64,000 bases of DNA from SAR86 cluster bacterium AG-422-E19 (GTDB lineage: Bacteria; Pseudomonadota; Gammaproteobacteria; Magnimaribacterales; AG-339-G14), in NCBI GenBank assembly GCA_003213595.1, contig QCMR01000002.1, forward strand, positions 192,015 through 256,014. The letters run 5' to 3'. Under the pieces are notes generated by a model that had not been told where the DNA came from, searched no databases, and saw only the letters and a list, made by a program, of their open reading frames with translations. Position numbers and translations under genes: made by a program. Positions 1 to 8,353 of the stretch are shown in pieces; the stretch's first letter is position 1; each line of letters begins with the position of its first letter.

Positions 1-712
1 TGAACTTTGATTTCAAAGTCATTACAGATTCAAGCTTAATGTTTTTATCTTTTAAGTTAGATCTACTGCCAAACATGCTTATCCCAGGTCTTACAATATC
101 TTTCTGCGAAGCAGGAATATTAATCATGCCGCCGGAATTGCATAGGCTTTTCTTTACAGAAATTTCATCAGATGAGCATCTTTTCTCAAGATCCTTAAAT
201 CTCTTTAGTTGTATTGCATTACCTTTAAAAGAATAAAAATGACTCATTAAAACTATTTGGTTTGTTTTTTTTGAAACTTCTTCAAAAATTATTGAAGAAT
301 CTTCAATTGAAAAGCCGAGTCTATTCATTCCTGAGTCAAATTTAAGCCATATCGGATGACTTTCTTTGAATTTCTTAATTTGCTTTAAAAAATTAAGCTG
401 CCTGCTGGAGTGGATAACAAACTCTATGTCGTTTTTGAGAAGAGCCTTCATATCGGCTAAATCGTAAGGCCCTTCCAAATCTAAAATAGGTTTTTTTGAT
501 TTTGAACGAAGATTTATGGCCTCTTCAGACGTTGCAACACAAAATCCATCAACTTTGCTTTGGATGTGTTTCGTAATTTTATCTATGCCGTGGCCATATG
601 CATCAGCTTTTACGACTGGAAAAAATTTAGCAGAGTGTACAGAGCTCTTAAGACTTTTAAGATTAAAGTCCAAAGCCTTTAGATCGATCTCTAGAAATGT
701 TGGACGATTCAA
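1..712 (-). CDS. alr: Alanine racemase, 3' end cut by window edge
   Basis: PLP-dependent enzyme that converts L-Ala to D-Ala for peptidoglycan. About 237 N-terminal residues of the usual ~360 are present. The PLP lysine motif VVKADAYGHG lies at about residues 33-42 (Lys near 37 in the usual alignment, about 35 here). The motif RPGISMFG lies near the truncated end. The catalytic tyrosine half is outside the window. No ATG is available; I chose the TTG at 712-710, one base after the dnaB stop, which gives MNRPTFLEIDLKAL, matching the family start. The dnaB-alr order is classical in Gammaproteobacteria. Function is near certain; the exact start is less so. Confidence 0.93.
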   Translation of the reverse strand, partial: MNRPTFLEIDLKALDFNLKSLKSSVHSAKFFPVVKADAYGHGIDKITKHIQSKVDGFCVATSEEAINLRSKSKKPILDLEGPYDLADMKALLKNDIEFVIHSSRQLNFLKQIKKFKESHPIWLKFDSGMNRLGFSIEDSSIIFEEVSKKTNQIVLMSHFYSFKGNAIQLKRFKDLEKRCSSDEISVKKSLCNSGGMINIPASQKDIVRPGISMFGSRSNLKDKNIKLESVMTLKSKF

Positions 713-713
713 T

Positions 714-2093
714 TCAATCTTCTTCTGAAAAATCTGGATTTCTTAAAGCTGGATCGTCTGGGGCAAGATCTTGGAACTTTGTATATTTATCTGAAAAATG
801 CAATTTCACAGAACCTGTAGGCCCATTTCTATGTTTTGCTACATCAATTATTGCAAGCCCTTTATTTTCAAGATCTTGTTCGTATTTTTCTGCACGAAAA
901 ACAAAAGTCACAATATCAGCATCTTGCTCAATCGCTCCAGAATCCTTTAGGTCAGCAAGAACAGGTCTTTTTCCTGTCCTTGTTTCAGGTGCTCTATTCA
1001 ATTGAGATAAAGCTATTACCGGGACATCAATTTCTTTTGCCAGAGCTTTTAAAGATCTTGAAATTTCACTCATTTCTGAAACACGATTATCGTTTTTATT
1101 ATCAGCATTCATCAACTGCATGTAATCGATGATAATCAGGCCTAAATCGGGATTTTCTCTTTTAAGCTTTCTTGATCGAGAGAGAATTTCTGATGGAGAT
1201 AATGAAGATGTATCATCAATAAAAAATTTGGATCTACTAAGTAAAGAAAGAGAGTTCTCTATCTCATTAAAATCATTATCAGAAAGATTTTTTGCTTCGA
1301 ATAGTTTTTTTAATTCTATTTTTCCTAGCAGAGATATCAGCCTGTACATAATAGATCTTGCAGACATTTCCAAACTAAAAAGAACTGATGGTATGCCATC
1401 GTTTATCAATTGTCCGGCAATGCTTAGAGCAAAAGCAGTTTTTCCCATACTGGGTCGACCTGCAATAATGAATAAATCTCCTTGTTGTAAGCCCATTGTG
1501 AGCTTATCTAAATCTCTAAAGCCTGTGCTTATCCCTACCAAATCTCCATCAGATCTTATGGTCTCATCTATCTTGTCGTAAACCGGTTTTATCAAATCTT
1601 TAGCTAACATTGGACCAGAACTTCTTTGAATTGAGTCTCTGAGTTTTATTAATTTATCTTCAGCCTCGCTTAGAGCGCTTTCGCTTTCAAAAGTATCTGC
1701 TTCCTTTGCCAAAGAGGAGATATCAGCTGCAGTTGATATCAATTTCCTAAGCGAAGAAGACTGTTTAATGATGTTTGTATAATTAACAAAGTTAGCTGTG
1801 CCTGGTGTTTCAGATACCAAATTTTTTACATAACTCACTCGATCAAAATTAGAAAGAGATGAAAGATCGCTATCGTTTGAAAGAGATTCAATCAAAGTAA
1901 CGGTGTCAATTTCCGATCCAAGATCAATAAGCTTTTTGATGCCTCGATAAATTAATTTATGTTCGTTGGCAATAAAATCACTTTCATCAACTTCTACAGA
2001 CAATGAATCCCAAAGCGTTGGTTCTAAAATAATGCTTCCAAGAACAGCTTTTTCGGCTTCAAGAGATGATGGTAAGTCGTTTTCTTTTCTCAT
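714..2093 (-). CDS. dnaB: Replicative DNA helicase DnaB
   Basis: Hexameric 5'-3' helicase that unwinds DNA at the replication fork. The 459-aa length is typical. The N-terminal DnaB domain (about residues 8-110), which contacts primase, is followed by a linker and the RecA-like ATPase core. Walker A is GRPSMGKT at about 212-219; Walker B is LIIIDYMQL; the DnaB sensor region has RAPETRTGKRP. No intein is present. It sits downstream of rplI with a 48-bp gap, in the rpsF-rpsR-rplI-dnaB-alr order. ATG start. Confidence 0.98.
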   Translation of the reverse strand: MRKENDLPSSLEAEKAVLGSIILEPTLWDSLSVEVDESDFIANEHKLIYRGIKKLIDLGSEIDTVTLIESLSNDSDLSSLSNFDRVSYVKNLVSETPGTANFVNYTNIIKQSSSLRKLISTAADISSLAKEADTFESESALSEAEDKLIKLRDSIQRSSGPMLAKDLIKPVYDKIDETIRSDGDLVGISTGFRDLDKLTMGLQQGDLFIIAGRPSMGKTAFALSIAGQLINDGIPSVLFSLEMSARSIMYRLISLLGKIELKKLFEAKNLSDNDFNEIENSLSLLSRSKFFIDDTSSLSPSEILSRSRKLKRENPDLGLIIIDYMQLMNADNKNDNRVSEMSEISRSLKALAKEIDVPVIALSQLNRAPETRTGKRPVLADLKDSGAIEQDADIVTFVFRAEKYEQDLENKGLAIIDVAKHRNGPTGSVKLHFSDKYTKFQDLAPDDPALRNPDFSEED

Positions 2094-2141
2094 AGCAGGG
2101 CTGATATTCTCCCACTACTGAAGAATGAAGACAATTAGATT

Positions 2142-2594
2142 TTAAGACTCTTCGGGTTTTAGTTCGAGATTAATTTTAGCTATAACTTCAGGATGCAATT
2201 CGATATCAATCACATAATTTCCGAGTTCTTTGAGCGAACCTTCAGGGAGTCTGACTGCACTTCTTTCAATTTGGAAATCATTTGCTTCTAAAAGTTCTGA
2301 AATCTCTTTTGTTCCTACTGAGCCATACATTGTGCCTTCCTCGGAAATCGCTACATTTTGGGAGACGGAAAGTTCATTTATTTTTTCAAAAATCTCTTTC
2401 GCACTTTCTAGCCTTTTTTCTTCCTGAAGTTTCAATTCTTCTTGTTTAGCTTCATAAACCTTCATATTTTCTTCATTAGCAATAATCGCTTTGCCTGAAG
2501 GCAAAAGATAATTTCTACCATAACCTGATTTAACTTGGACCAAGTCTCCAGGATTTCCTAATCCAGTAATGCTTTCTTGTAGAATTAACTTCAT
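2142..2594 (-). CDS. rplI: 50S ribosomal protein L9
   Basis: L9 binds 23S rRNA domain V and helps suppress frameshifting. The 150-aa length is normal. The N-terminal signature is GLGNPGDLVQVKSGYGRNYLLP (about residues 11-32), followed by the long connecting helix rich in E and K (about 40-75) and the C-terminal domain. Only 4 bp separate it from rpsR. ATG start. Confidence 0.98.
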   Translation of the reverse strand: MKLILQESITGLGNPGDLVQVKSGYGRNYLLPSGKAIIANEENMKVYEAKQEELKLQEEKRLESAKEIFEKINELSVSQNVAISEEGTMYGSVGTKEISELLEANDFQIERSAVRLPEGSLKELGNYVIDIELHPEVIAKINLELKPEES

Positions 2595-2598
2595 GCTT

Positions 2599-2862
2599 TT
2601 AATGACTATCTGTAAAAGGTAATAATGCCAAAAGCCTTGCTCTTTTTATGGCTCTAGTAAGTTGGCGTTGATACTTTGCAGTTGTACCGGTCATACGTGC
2701 TGGAATAATCTTTCCTGATTCTGTTATGAATTTTTTTAAAAGCTCAACATCTTTATAATCAATTTCTTCAACGCCTGCTGCAGTAAATTGACAAGCTCTT
2801 TTAGGCTTTAAAAAGTTATCCTGATTCTGATTTCTTCTTTTGCTATCTTTTTGTCTTCTCAT
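2599..2862 (-). CDS. rpsR: 30S ribosomal protein S18
   Basis: S18 forms a heterodimer with S6 on the 30S platform. The 87-aa protein has the family core: a [19 protein letters not shown] segment, then [21 protein letters not shown]. It lies immediately downstream of rpsF with a 5-bp gap. The primosomal gene priB, found between rpsF and rpsR in E. coli, is absent. ATG start. Confidence 0.98.
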   Translation of the reverse strand: MRRQKDSKRRNQNQDNFLKPKRACQFTAAGVEEIDYKDVELLKKFITESGKIIPARMTGTTAKYQRQLTRAIKRARLLALLPFTDSH

Positions 2863-2867
2863 ATATC

Positions 2868-3731
2868 TTACTTTTTCTTATCTGATTTAAAAACATTCTT
2901 AACTTTCGCAAAAACTCCTTTTGCTTTTTCTTTTGCCTCTTCAACTACTTCTTCTACAACTCCTTCGACTTTTTCAGCAGCTTCTTTGACTTCTTCAATG
3001 GCGTCTTCAACTACTTCTTCTGCTTTTTCAACAACATCCTCTACGACTTCCTCAGCAGCTTCGACAATCTCCTCAGCTTTCTCAACAACATCCTCAACGA
3101 CATCTTCTACAACTTCTTCGACTTTTTCAGCAGCTTCTTTGACTTCTTCAATGGCGTCTTCAACTACTTCTTCTGCTTTTTCAACAACATCCTCTACGAC
3201 TTCCTCAGCAGCTTCGACAATCTCCTCAGCTTTCTCAACAACATCCTCAACGACATCTTCTACAACTTCTTCGACTTTTTCAGCAGCTTCTTTGACTTCT
3301 TCAATGGCGTCTTCAACTACTTCTTCTGCTTTTGATAAAACTTCTTTTGCTTCATTTGAAACTTTTTTTACAAGGCCTTCGTCTTTTGAATCTTTTTCAT
3401 ACGAAGAGTCTTTGGTTTGTTCCATGAGAGCTGATTTGCCAGTTTCAGCTTGTTTTTTCTTTAAAACGGATGTCCTTAAAATATTTTCATTAAATTTAAA
3501 AAGGTCGGTTATTGATGCAAGCTCAGAGGAATTACACTCTAAGTTGATTAAAAAGTACTCGCCTCGATAGAAATCTTTTATTGGATATGCCAATCTTCTT
3601 GAGCCAATTTCTTCGGATCTATGTATCTGACCTTTAATGGATTTGGTTGTCTCTAATATTTTATCGAATAGAGATTTACCCAGCTCTTTTTCATCAGGAT
3701 TAAATATATAAATAATTTCGTAATGATTCAA
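2868..3731 (-). CDS. rpsF: 30S ribosomal protein S6 with long acidic repeat extension
   Basis: Residues 1-95 are a normal S6 domain (start [29 protein letters not shown] at about 45-60), which binds S18 and 16S rRNA. The protein is 287 aa, about twice the usual ~100-135 aa. After a polar linker (about 96-133) comes an acidic extension made of a 51-residue unit (134-184, 185-235, then a partial unit 236 to about 264) with an 11-residue rhythm of A/V/I and E. It ends in a basic tail (271-287, [17 protein letters not shown]). The start is TTG at 3731-3729 with the Shine-Dalgarno sequence TAAGGAGG 4 nt away. The alignment of the N-terminus with MRHYEI of other S6 proteins supports this start. Confidence 0.96.
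   Translation of the reverse strand: MNHYEIIYIFNPDEKELGKSLFDKILETTKSIKGQIHRSEEIGSRRLAYPIKDFYRGEYFLINLECNSSELASITDLFKFNENILRTSVLKKKQAETGKSALMEQTKDSSYEKDSKDEGLVKKVSNEAKEVLSKAEEVVEDAIEEVKEAAEKVEEVVEDVVEDVVEKAEEIVEAAEEVVEDVVEKAEEVVEDAIEEVKEAAEKVEEVVEDVVEDVVEKAEEIVEAAEEVVEDVVEKAEEVVEDAIEEVKEAAEKVEGVVEEVVEEAKEKAKGVFAKVKNVFKSDKKK
2940..3332 (-). repeat. 153-bp tandem repeat inside rpsF
   Basis: A 153-bp unit (51 codons) is repeated about 2.6 times. The same word (reverse of CAATGGCGTCTTC) recurs near 2996, 3149 and 3302, exactly 153 bp apart. The copies look identical except for a few changes at the 3' end of the last one near 2940-2965. Within the unit an 11-codon sub-rhythm is visible. Near-perfect identity at the DNA level suggests recent duplication or ongoing homogenisation by recombination or slippage. 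Confidence 0.95.
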
Positions 3732-3735
3732 TTTG

Positions 3736-3743
3736 CCTCCTTA
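3736..3743 (-). promoter_or_regulatory. Strong ribosome binding site deciding the TTG start of rpsF
   Basis: The minus strand reads TAAGGAGG, then 4 nt, then TTG. This is the strongest start signal in the area and fixes translation of S6 at a non-ATG codon. Confidence 0.85.
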
Positions 3744-3803
3744 TGGGTATGAATCTTTTAAAGTAAGACTCAAGAAAACACGCGAAGTCTAAGTCAAAAG
3801 AAC

Positions 3804-4721
3804 TCAATTATCAATAGAGTCTATTATTATTTTTTTTATGAGTTCAAAAAAATTTAAACCTTCTTTTTCTGCTGATTTAGGCACTAAACTGGTCTCTGTC
3901 ATTCCTGGAACGGTATTCACCTCAATGAAGTAGAATTTATCTTCGTATTCAATTAAATCTACTCTCCCCCATTTATCACACCCTAAAAGATTAAAAGCAT
4001 TCTTTGAAAGCTTTTTAAGCTTAGCTAGTTTGTCTTCTGCAAAAAAAGGAAAGCTGTAAGATGTATCAGTTCTATTATATTTTGCTTCAAAATTATAAAA
4101 CTCTTCTTGAGCTTCAATTTCTATTGGATCACATATTAAATTTCCTAAAACTGAGATAGTAAGTTCTCTTCCAGGAATAAATTCTTCAATAATTGGAGTG
4201 CCTTCAAACTTTTTTGCATGTTTAATGGCCTTTGAAAAATTTTCAGAATTATTTTTTATTATAGATACTCCAAGACTTGAACCTTCCTTGCTTGGTTTTA
4301 TAACCAACTTTGAAGTTTTTTTTAAAAAGTCAGGAAGATCAGACCAGTCAAAAATGTCCGACACATATTGGGGAGTATTTATTTTGTTTTCACGCCAAAT
4401 TTGTTTTGTCAGAACTTTATCATATGAATTTTTCAGGCCTGAAATGTCACTTCCTGAAAACTTAATATTCAATGACGATAAAAACTCTTGGACTTCTCCA
4501 TCTTCTCCACCTTTTCCATGAATCATTACAAGAGCAAAATCAATACCGTCATACATTTTTTTGTCATGCATTTCGTTTTTATCTCTGATATCAATGAGTC
4601 TGGAATTTATGTTTTTCGCAATCAAGGTTTGATGAATTGACTGAGCTCCTCTCAAAGAAATTTCTCTTTCATTTGAAAAGCCTCCACAGACAATACCAAT
4701 GCTTAAATTTTCTATCTTCAT
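3804..4721 (-). CDS. ddl: D-alanine--D-alanine ligase
   Basis: ATP-grasp ligase that joins two D-Ala for the lipid II stem peptide. The 305-aa protein has the N-terminal CGGFSNEREISLRG motif (about 12-25) and HGKGGEDGE (about 68-76). The ATP-binding lysine segment KPSKEGSSLGVS and the C-terminal Mg-binding EVNTVPGMTETS are also present. It is the last gene of the mur cluster and its ATG overlaps the murC stop by one base (TAATG). In E. coli ddlB is followed by ftsQAZ; here it is followed by 72 bp and rpsF. Confidence 0.97.
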   Translation of the reverse strand: MKIENLSIGIVCGGFSNEREISLRGAQSIHQTLIAKNINSRLIDIRDKNEMHDKKMYDGIDFALVMIHGKGGEDGEVQEFLSSLNIKFSGSDISGLKNSYDKVLTKQIWRENKINTPQYVSDIFDWSDLPDFLKKTSKLVIKPSKEGSSLGVSIIKNNSENFSKAIKHAKKFEGTPIIEEFIPGRELTISVLGNLICDPIEIEAQEEFYNFEAKYNRTDTSYSFPFFAEDKLAKLKKLSKNAFNLLGCDKWGRVDLIEYEDKFYFIEVNTVPGMTETSLVPKSAEKEGLNFFELIKKIIIDSIDN

Positions 4722-6091
4722 TAATTTTTAAATTTTTTTGCTAGCAACGAAGTATTTCCAGCTCCTTGCGTTAGAAAAATGAAATTATCCTCAGCAATTT
4801 CTTTCATTGCATCATATGCCTCCTCTATGCCTCTTACCAATTTTGCCGATGGATTTAACTTATGTATCTCTCTAATAAGGTCATCACTTTCATAGTTTGG
4901 AATCGGTTTTTCACTTGCTGGATAGATCTCTAAAAGAATTAAGTTTTCGCAAGAAGACAAAAGCCTTACAAAATCGTCAAACAAAGCTTTTGTACGTGAA
5001 TACCTGTGGGGCTGAAAAACTACCAATAGTTTTCTATTGGGCCAAACTTCTTTGACTGTATTAATTGAAACGCTTAACTCTTCTGGATGATGTCCATAAT
5101 CGTCTATAAGAATTATATCTTTTTCAAAGACTTTTTCTGATATTAGTTGAAACCTTCTTTCAATAACAATGAACTTTTCTAAAGCCTGCTTTATTCCTTC
5201 GTAAGATATTCCTTCATCAAGAGCTACAGTGATAGCTGCTGCTGCGTTTAAAATATTATGCTTTCCCAGCATATTTGTCTTAAAGCTCATTTTATTGTTT
5301 TTTTCTTTATCAAATAAAACAAAATTAGAACCATCTTTGTCTTGCATGAAATTTAATATTTGAAAATCGTTGTTTGCAGAAAAACCAAACAAAGATACAT
5401 TGCGAGGAAGATTTTCAATGACTTCTACTACTTCAGGAGAATCACCATTGGCAAATATTCGACCTTGAAAGGGAGTTTTCAGACAAAAGTCCTTAAAGGA
5501 TTGTTTTAATTTTTCAAGACTATCATCATAAGCCTCCAAATGATCGTTATCTATATTCGCAATTACTGCTTTATGGGGTCTTAATAATAAAAATGAGCCG
5601 TCACTTTCATCAGCTTCGGTAAAAATATGTTTGCCTTTGCCAAGCTTTGCATTTGATGCAAAAGATTCTACTTTCCCGCCAATGATGTATGTAGGATCAA
5701 GTTCATTACTGCTAAAAATATGAGCAAGAATACAAGTTATAGTGGTTTTGCCATGACTGCCGGCTATTGCAACACTTTCTTTAAGCATCATTAAATTTGC
5801 CAGCATTTCAGCTCTTTTGATAACTGGAATTTTTAATTTTTCAGCCTCAGATACTTCCAAATTTTCATGTGAAATAGCCGATGAAATAACAACCAAATCC
5901 TTTTCTGCTACATTTGAGGCATCATGGGCATAAAAAATCTCGGCTCCAAGAGACTCAAGTCTCTGCGTTATTGGAGTATCAACTAAATCGGAACCAGAAA
6001 TTTCATAATCTAAATTGATTAGTATTTCAGCGATGCCACTCATTCCGGCACCACCTATTCCAATTAAATGTATTTTTTTTATGTCATTCAT
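4721..6091 (-). CDS. murC: UDP-N-acetylmuramate--L-alanine ligase
   Basis: Cytoplasmic Mur ligase that adds L-Ala to UDP-MurNAc. The 456-aa protein has the Rossmann motif GIGGAGMSGIAE at about 11-22, the P-loop AGSHGKTT at about 110-117, and DDYGHHPEE, typical of MurC. An in-frame TTG exists 21 bp upstream, but I prefer the ATG at 6091, which gives MNDIKKIHLIGIGG. It overlaps the 3' end of murG by 8 bp. murB is not in the window. Confidence 0.97.
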   Translation of the reverse strand: MNDIKKIHLIGIGGAGMSGIAEILINLDYEISGSDLVDTPITQRLESLGAEIFYAHDASNVAEKDLVVISSAISHENLEVSEAEKLKIPVIKRAEMLANLMMLKESVAIAGSHGKTTITCILAHIFSSNELDPTYIIGGKVESFASNAKLGKGKHIFTEADESDGSFLLLRPHKAVIANIDNDHLEAYDDSLEKLKQSFKDFCLKTPFQGRIFANGDSPEVVEVIENLPRNVSLFGFSANNDFQILNFMQDKDGSNFVLFDKEKNNKMSFKTNMLGKHNILNAAAAITVALDEGISYEGIKQALEKFIVIERRFQLISEKVFEKDIILIDDYGHHPEELSVSINTVKEVWPNRKLLVVFQPHRYSRTKALFDDFVRLLSSCENLILLEIYPASEKPIPNYESDDLIREIHKLNPSAKLVRGIEEAYDAMKEIAEDNFIFLTQGAGNTSLLAKKFKN

Positions 6092-7181
6092 TTGAAAGAA
6101 TTTTTTTGACAATAATATTTTTTTTGTCAGTTAAAGAAATCCTGGATATGTTTATTTTCATCTTTTCAAGAATCTCAGGATTTTTAACTATTTCAAATAA
6201 TATTTTTTTTAAATTTTCTTCCAAAAGATCCTCTTTACAAATAAATGCAGAGTTTTTCTCTGCCAGGAATTTAGCATTTTCATGTTGATGATTATCAATT
6301 GAATTTTTCAAAGGAATGAAAATTGCAATATTTTGAGTTTCACAAATTTCAGATACGGATAGAGCTCCTGCTCTTGAAATTATTAGATCCGCATTTGAAT
6401 AAAAGCTTTCCATACTTTCTACAAATTCATAGAGCTTTAAATCAAAATTTTTTTTACAAGAATCGTAGTACGATTTTGTTTCTTCTAGGTTTCCTTTGCC
6501 ACATTGGTGCGACAAGATAAATTTAAAATCAGGAAAATCTTGTGATAGCTGGCTGAAAACTTTAGGTGCAGTTTTGTTAATCAATCTAGCGCCAAGACTT
6601 CCTCCCATGATCTTGATATATAACTCACCAGAGCAAGGTTTCTTTGTCTCTACTTTTTGTGCATCAAGATTTATTAAATTGCCAGAGAATATTGCTTTTT
6701 TTTCTTCGAAAAAATCTTGAGTTTTTGGAAAACCGCAAAAAATCTTATCTATTTTTTTATATCTAGCTAAAAGTCTATTTGTAGAACCAGGTATAGAATT
6801 TTGTTCTTGAATATATATTGGTCCAGAAAAGTGTGCCAAACCTACTAAAGAGACATACCCTCCAAAACAAACTAGGATATTTCTTTTGGAAAAAATATTC
6901 CCAATTTGAAATTCCAGAAAAAATCTCAAGAATGAGAAAATCAAAAAAATAAGACTTAAGATTTTAAAAAATAAAGATTTGCCTCTGAAGCCAGTTAATG
7001 GATACCGATAAAATTTTATACCTAAATCTTTGCATATCTGTTCTTCCGGTCCTCTAGAGGAGCCAATCCAACTTATTTCAACAGACTCTTTTAGAAGCAT
7101 TTCGCTTAATTTTTTCGCAGGAAATACATGTCCCCCTGTCCCCCCAGCACAGATAATAATTTTTTTATTTTTATCTGACAT
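6084..7181 (-). CDS. murG: Lipid II synthase MurG
   Basis: Membrane-associated glycosyltransferase that transfers GlcNAc from UDP-GlcNAc to lipid I on the cytoplasmic face. The 365-aa protein has the G-loop CAGGTGGHVFPA (about 11-22), and the second fold has the UDP-sugar motif ISRAGALSVSEIC (about 264-276). Hydrophobic residues near 70-90 fit the membrane contact patch. It lies 5 bp after ftsW. Confidence 0.97.
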   Translation of the reverse strand: MSDKNKKIIICAGGTGGHVFPAKKLSEMLLKESVEISWIGSSRGPEEQICKDLGIKFYRYPLTGFRGKSLFFKILSLIFLIFSFLRFFLEFQIGNIFSKRNILVCFGGYVSLVGLAHFSGPIYIQEQNSIPGSTNRLLARYKKIDKIFCGFPKTQDFFEEKKAIFSGNLINLDAQKVETKKPCSGELYIKIMGGSLGARLINKTAPKVFSQLSQDFPDFKFILSHQCGKGNLEETKSYYDSCKKNFDLKLYEFVESMESFYSNADLIISRAGALSVSEICETQNIAIFIPLKNSIDNHQHENAKFLAEKNSAFICKEDLLEENLKKILFEIVKNPEILEKMKINISRISLTDKKNIIVKKILSNE

Positions 7182-7186
7182 ATTTT

Positions 7187-8353
7187 TTAGACAGAAACTT
7201 TATTTGAAAAGTTTGCTTCAATCTTTATTTTCTGAACTAAGGCAATCAAAACAAACATGAGCATCAAGTTAGAGCCTCCAAAGCTTATTAATGGTAACGT
7301 AATACCTTTTGTAGGAAGCAATCCTGTTGAAACGCCGATATTTATAAAAACATGCAGAGCTATTAAAACTCCCACTCCATAAGATACTAAACAACCGAAA
7401 GTATAATCATTTTGACGAGCATATCTTCCTATCATAAAACATCTGAAGACTAAGTATGAGAAAGCTAAAATTAAAACTAAACTAAAAACAATGCCTAATT
7501 CTTCTGTGATAATCGCAAAAATAAAGTCGGTTTGCGCATCCGACAAAAATCCCTCTTTCATTTGGCTATTTCCAATGCCTACTCCAAACCATTGACCATT
7601 ACTTATTGCGCTTAAAGAAGCTCTTAACTGCTCTGCAAATTCGTTATTCCAAGGATCTAAATATCCCATAATTCTTTTGATTCTATAGCTCGCTGTAAAT
7701 ATCAAGCCAATAAATGTAAATAATCCAACTATAAAAATTGATATAAGATGCTTTAGAGGGGCTCCAGCAATAAAAAGTATAGAAAAAGATACAATAAATA
7801 TTACTGCCGATGAACCTAAATCTGGCTCAAGCAAAATAAGCAATATGGAAAGCGAAATCAAAAAAACAGGTTTAAAGAAGCCTAACCATTCTTCTCTAAA
7901 TTCATCGTATTTTCTAATGCAATATGAGGATATATAAATGATAAGCGAAAACTTCATCAATTCAGAAGGTTGAAAAGAAAAGCCCAAAACTCGAATCCAT
8001 CTAAATGCGCCATTAACTTCTTTTCCTATGAAGGGGACAAATACCAATATCAATAAGAGTAAAGAGAACAATAAGAAATAAATTGAATTTTTTTGCCAAA
8101 AGCTCATTGGCATTCTGAAAGCAAATAATGCAATAACAAACGCAATGAAAATTTTTTGAATATGACTCAAAGTCATGTTGAGCGACCCTGAAGTGAGAGG
8201 GAGAGATACGGAAGTAACCATAACAATACCAAAAAATAATAAGAACGTTGAAATGAACAACATAGGTATATCAATATCAGCAAAGCCAAGAGAGCGATCA
8301 TGCTTACCAAGAAAAATCCTTTGCAATGTTGATTGGTTTTTAAATTTTGGCAT
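7187..8353 (-). CDS. ftsW: Septal peptidoglycan glycosyltransferase FtsW
   Basis: SEDS-family integral membrane polymerase that works with FtsI at the septum. The 388-aa protein has about ten hydrophobic helices. Family motifs visible are FQPSELMKFSLIIY, the EEQLRASLSA-type loop, TDFIFAIITEELG, and the C-terminal LPTKGITLPLISFGGSNL (about 345-362). It overlaps the murD 3' end by 14 bp. The position between murD and murG supports FtsW over RodA. Confidence 0.96.
   Translation of the reverse strand: MPKFKNQSTLQRIFLGKHDRSLGFADIDIPMLFISTFLLFFGIVMVTSVSLPLTSGSLNMTLSHIQKIFIAFVIALFAFRMPMSFWQKNSIYFLLFSLLLLILVFVPFIGKEVNGAFRWIRVLGFSFQPSELMKFSLIIYISSYCIRKYDEFREEWLGFFKPVFLISLSILLILLEPDLGSSAVIFIVSFSILFIAGAPLKHLISIFIVGLFTFIGLIFTASYRIKRIMGYLDPWNNEFAEQLRASLSAISNGQWFGVGIGNSQMKEGFLSDAQTDFIFAIITEELGIVFSLVLILAFSYLVFRCFMIGRYARQNDYTFGCLVSYGVGVLIALHVFINIGVSTGLLPTKGITLPLISFGGSNLMLMFVLIALVQKIKIEANFSNKVSV

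Noticed and set aside
1129..1581. Plus-strand open frame of 150 codons opposite dnaB
   Set aside because: Shadow frame of the DnaB ATPase domain; no domain and no start signal.
2940..3332. Possible CRISPR-like array
   Set aside because: The repeats are contiguous 153-bp units in frame with rpsF, with no spacers and no cas genes in the window.
2851..3570. A 239-codon plus-strand open frame rich in Ser and Thr opposite rpsF
   Set aside because: It is the mirror of the 153-bp repeat in rpsF; the Ser/Thr repeats come from complementing the Glu/Val codons. It has no recognisable domain and no independent start signals.
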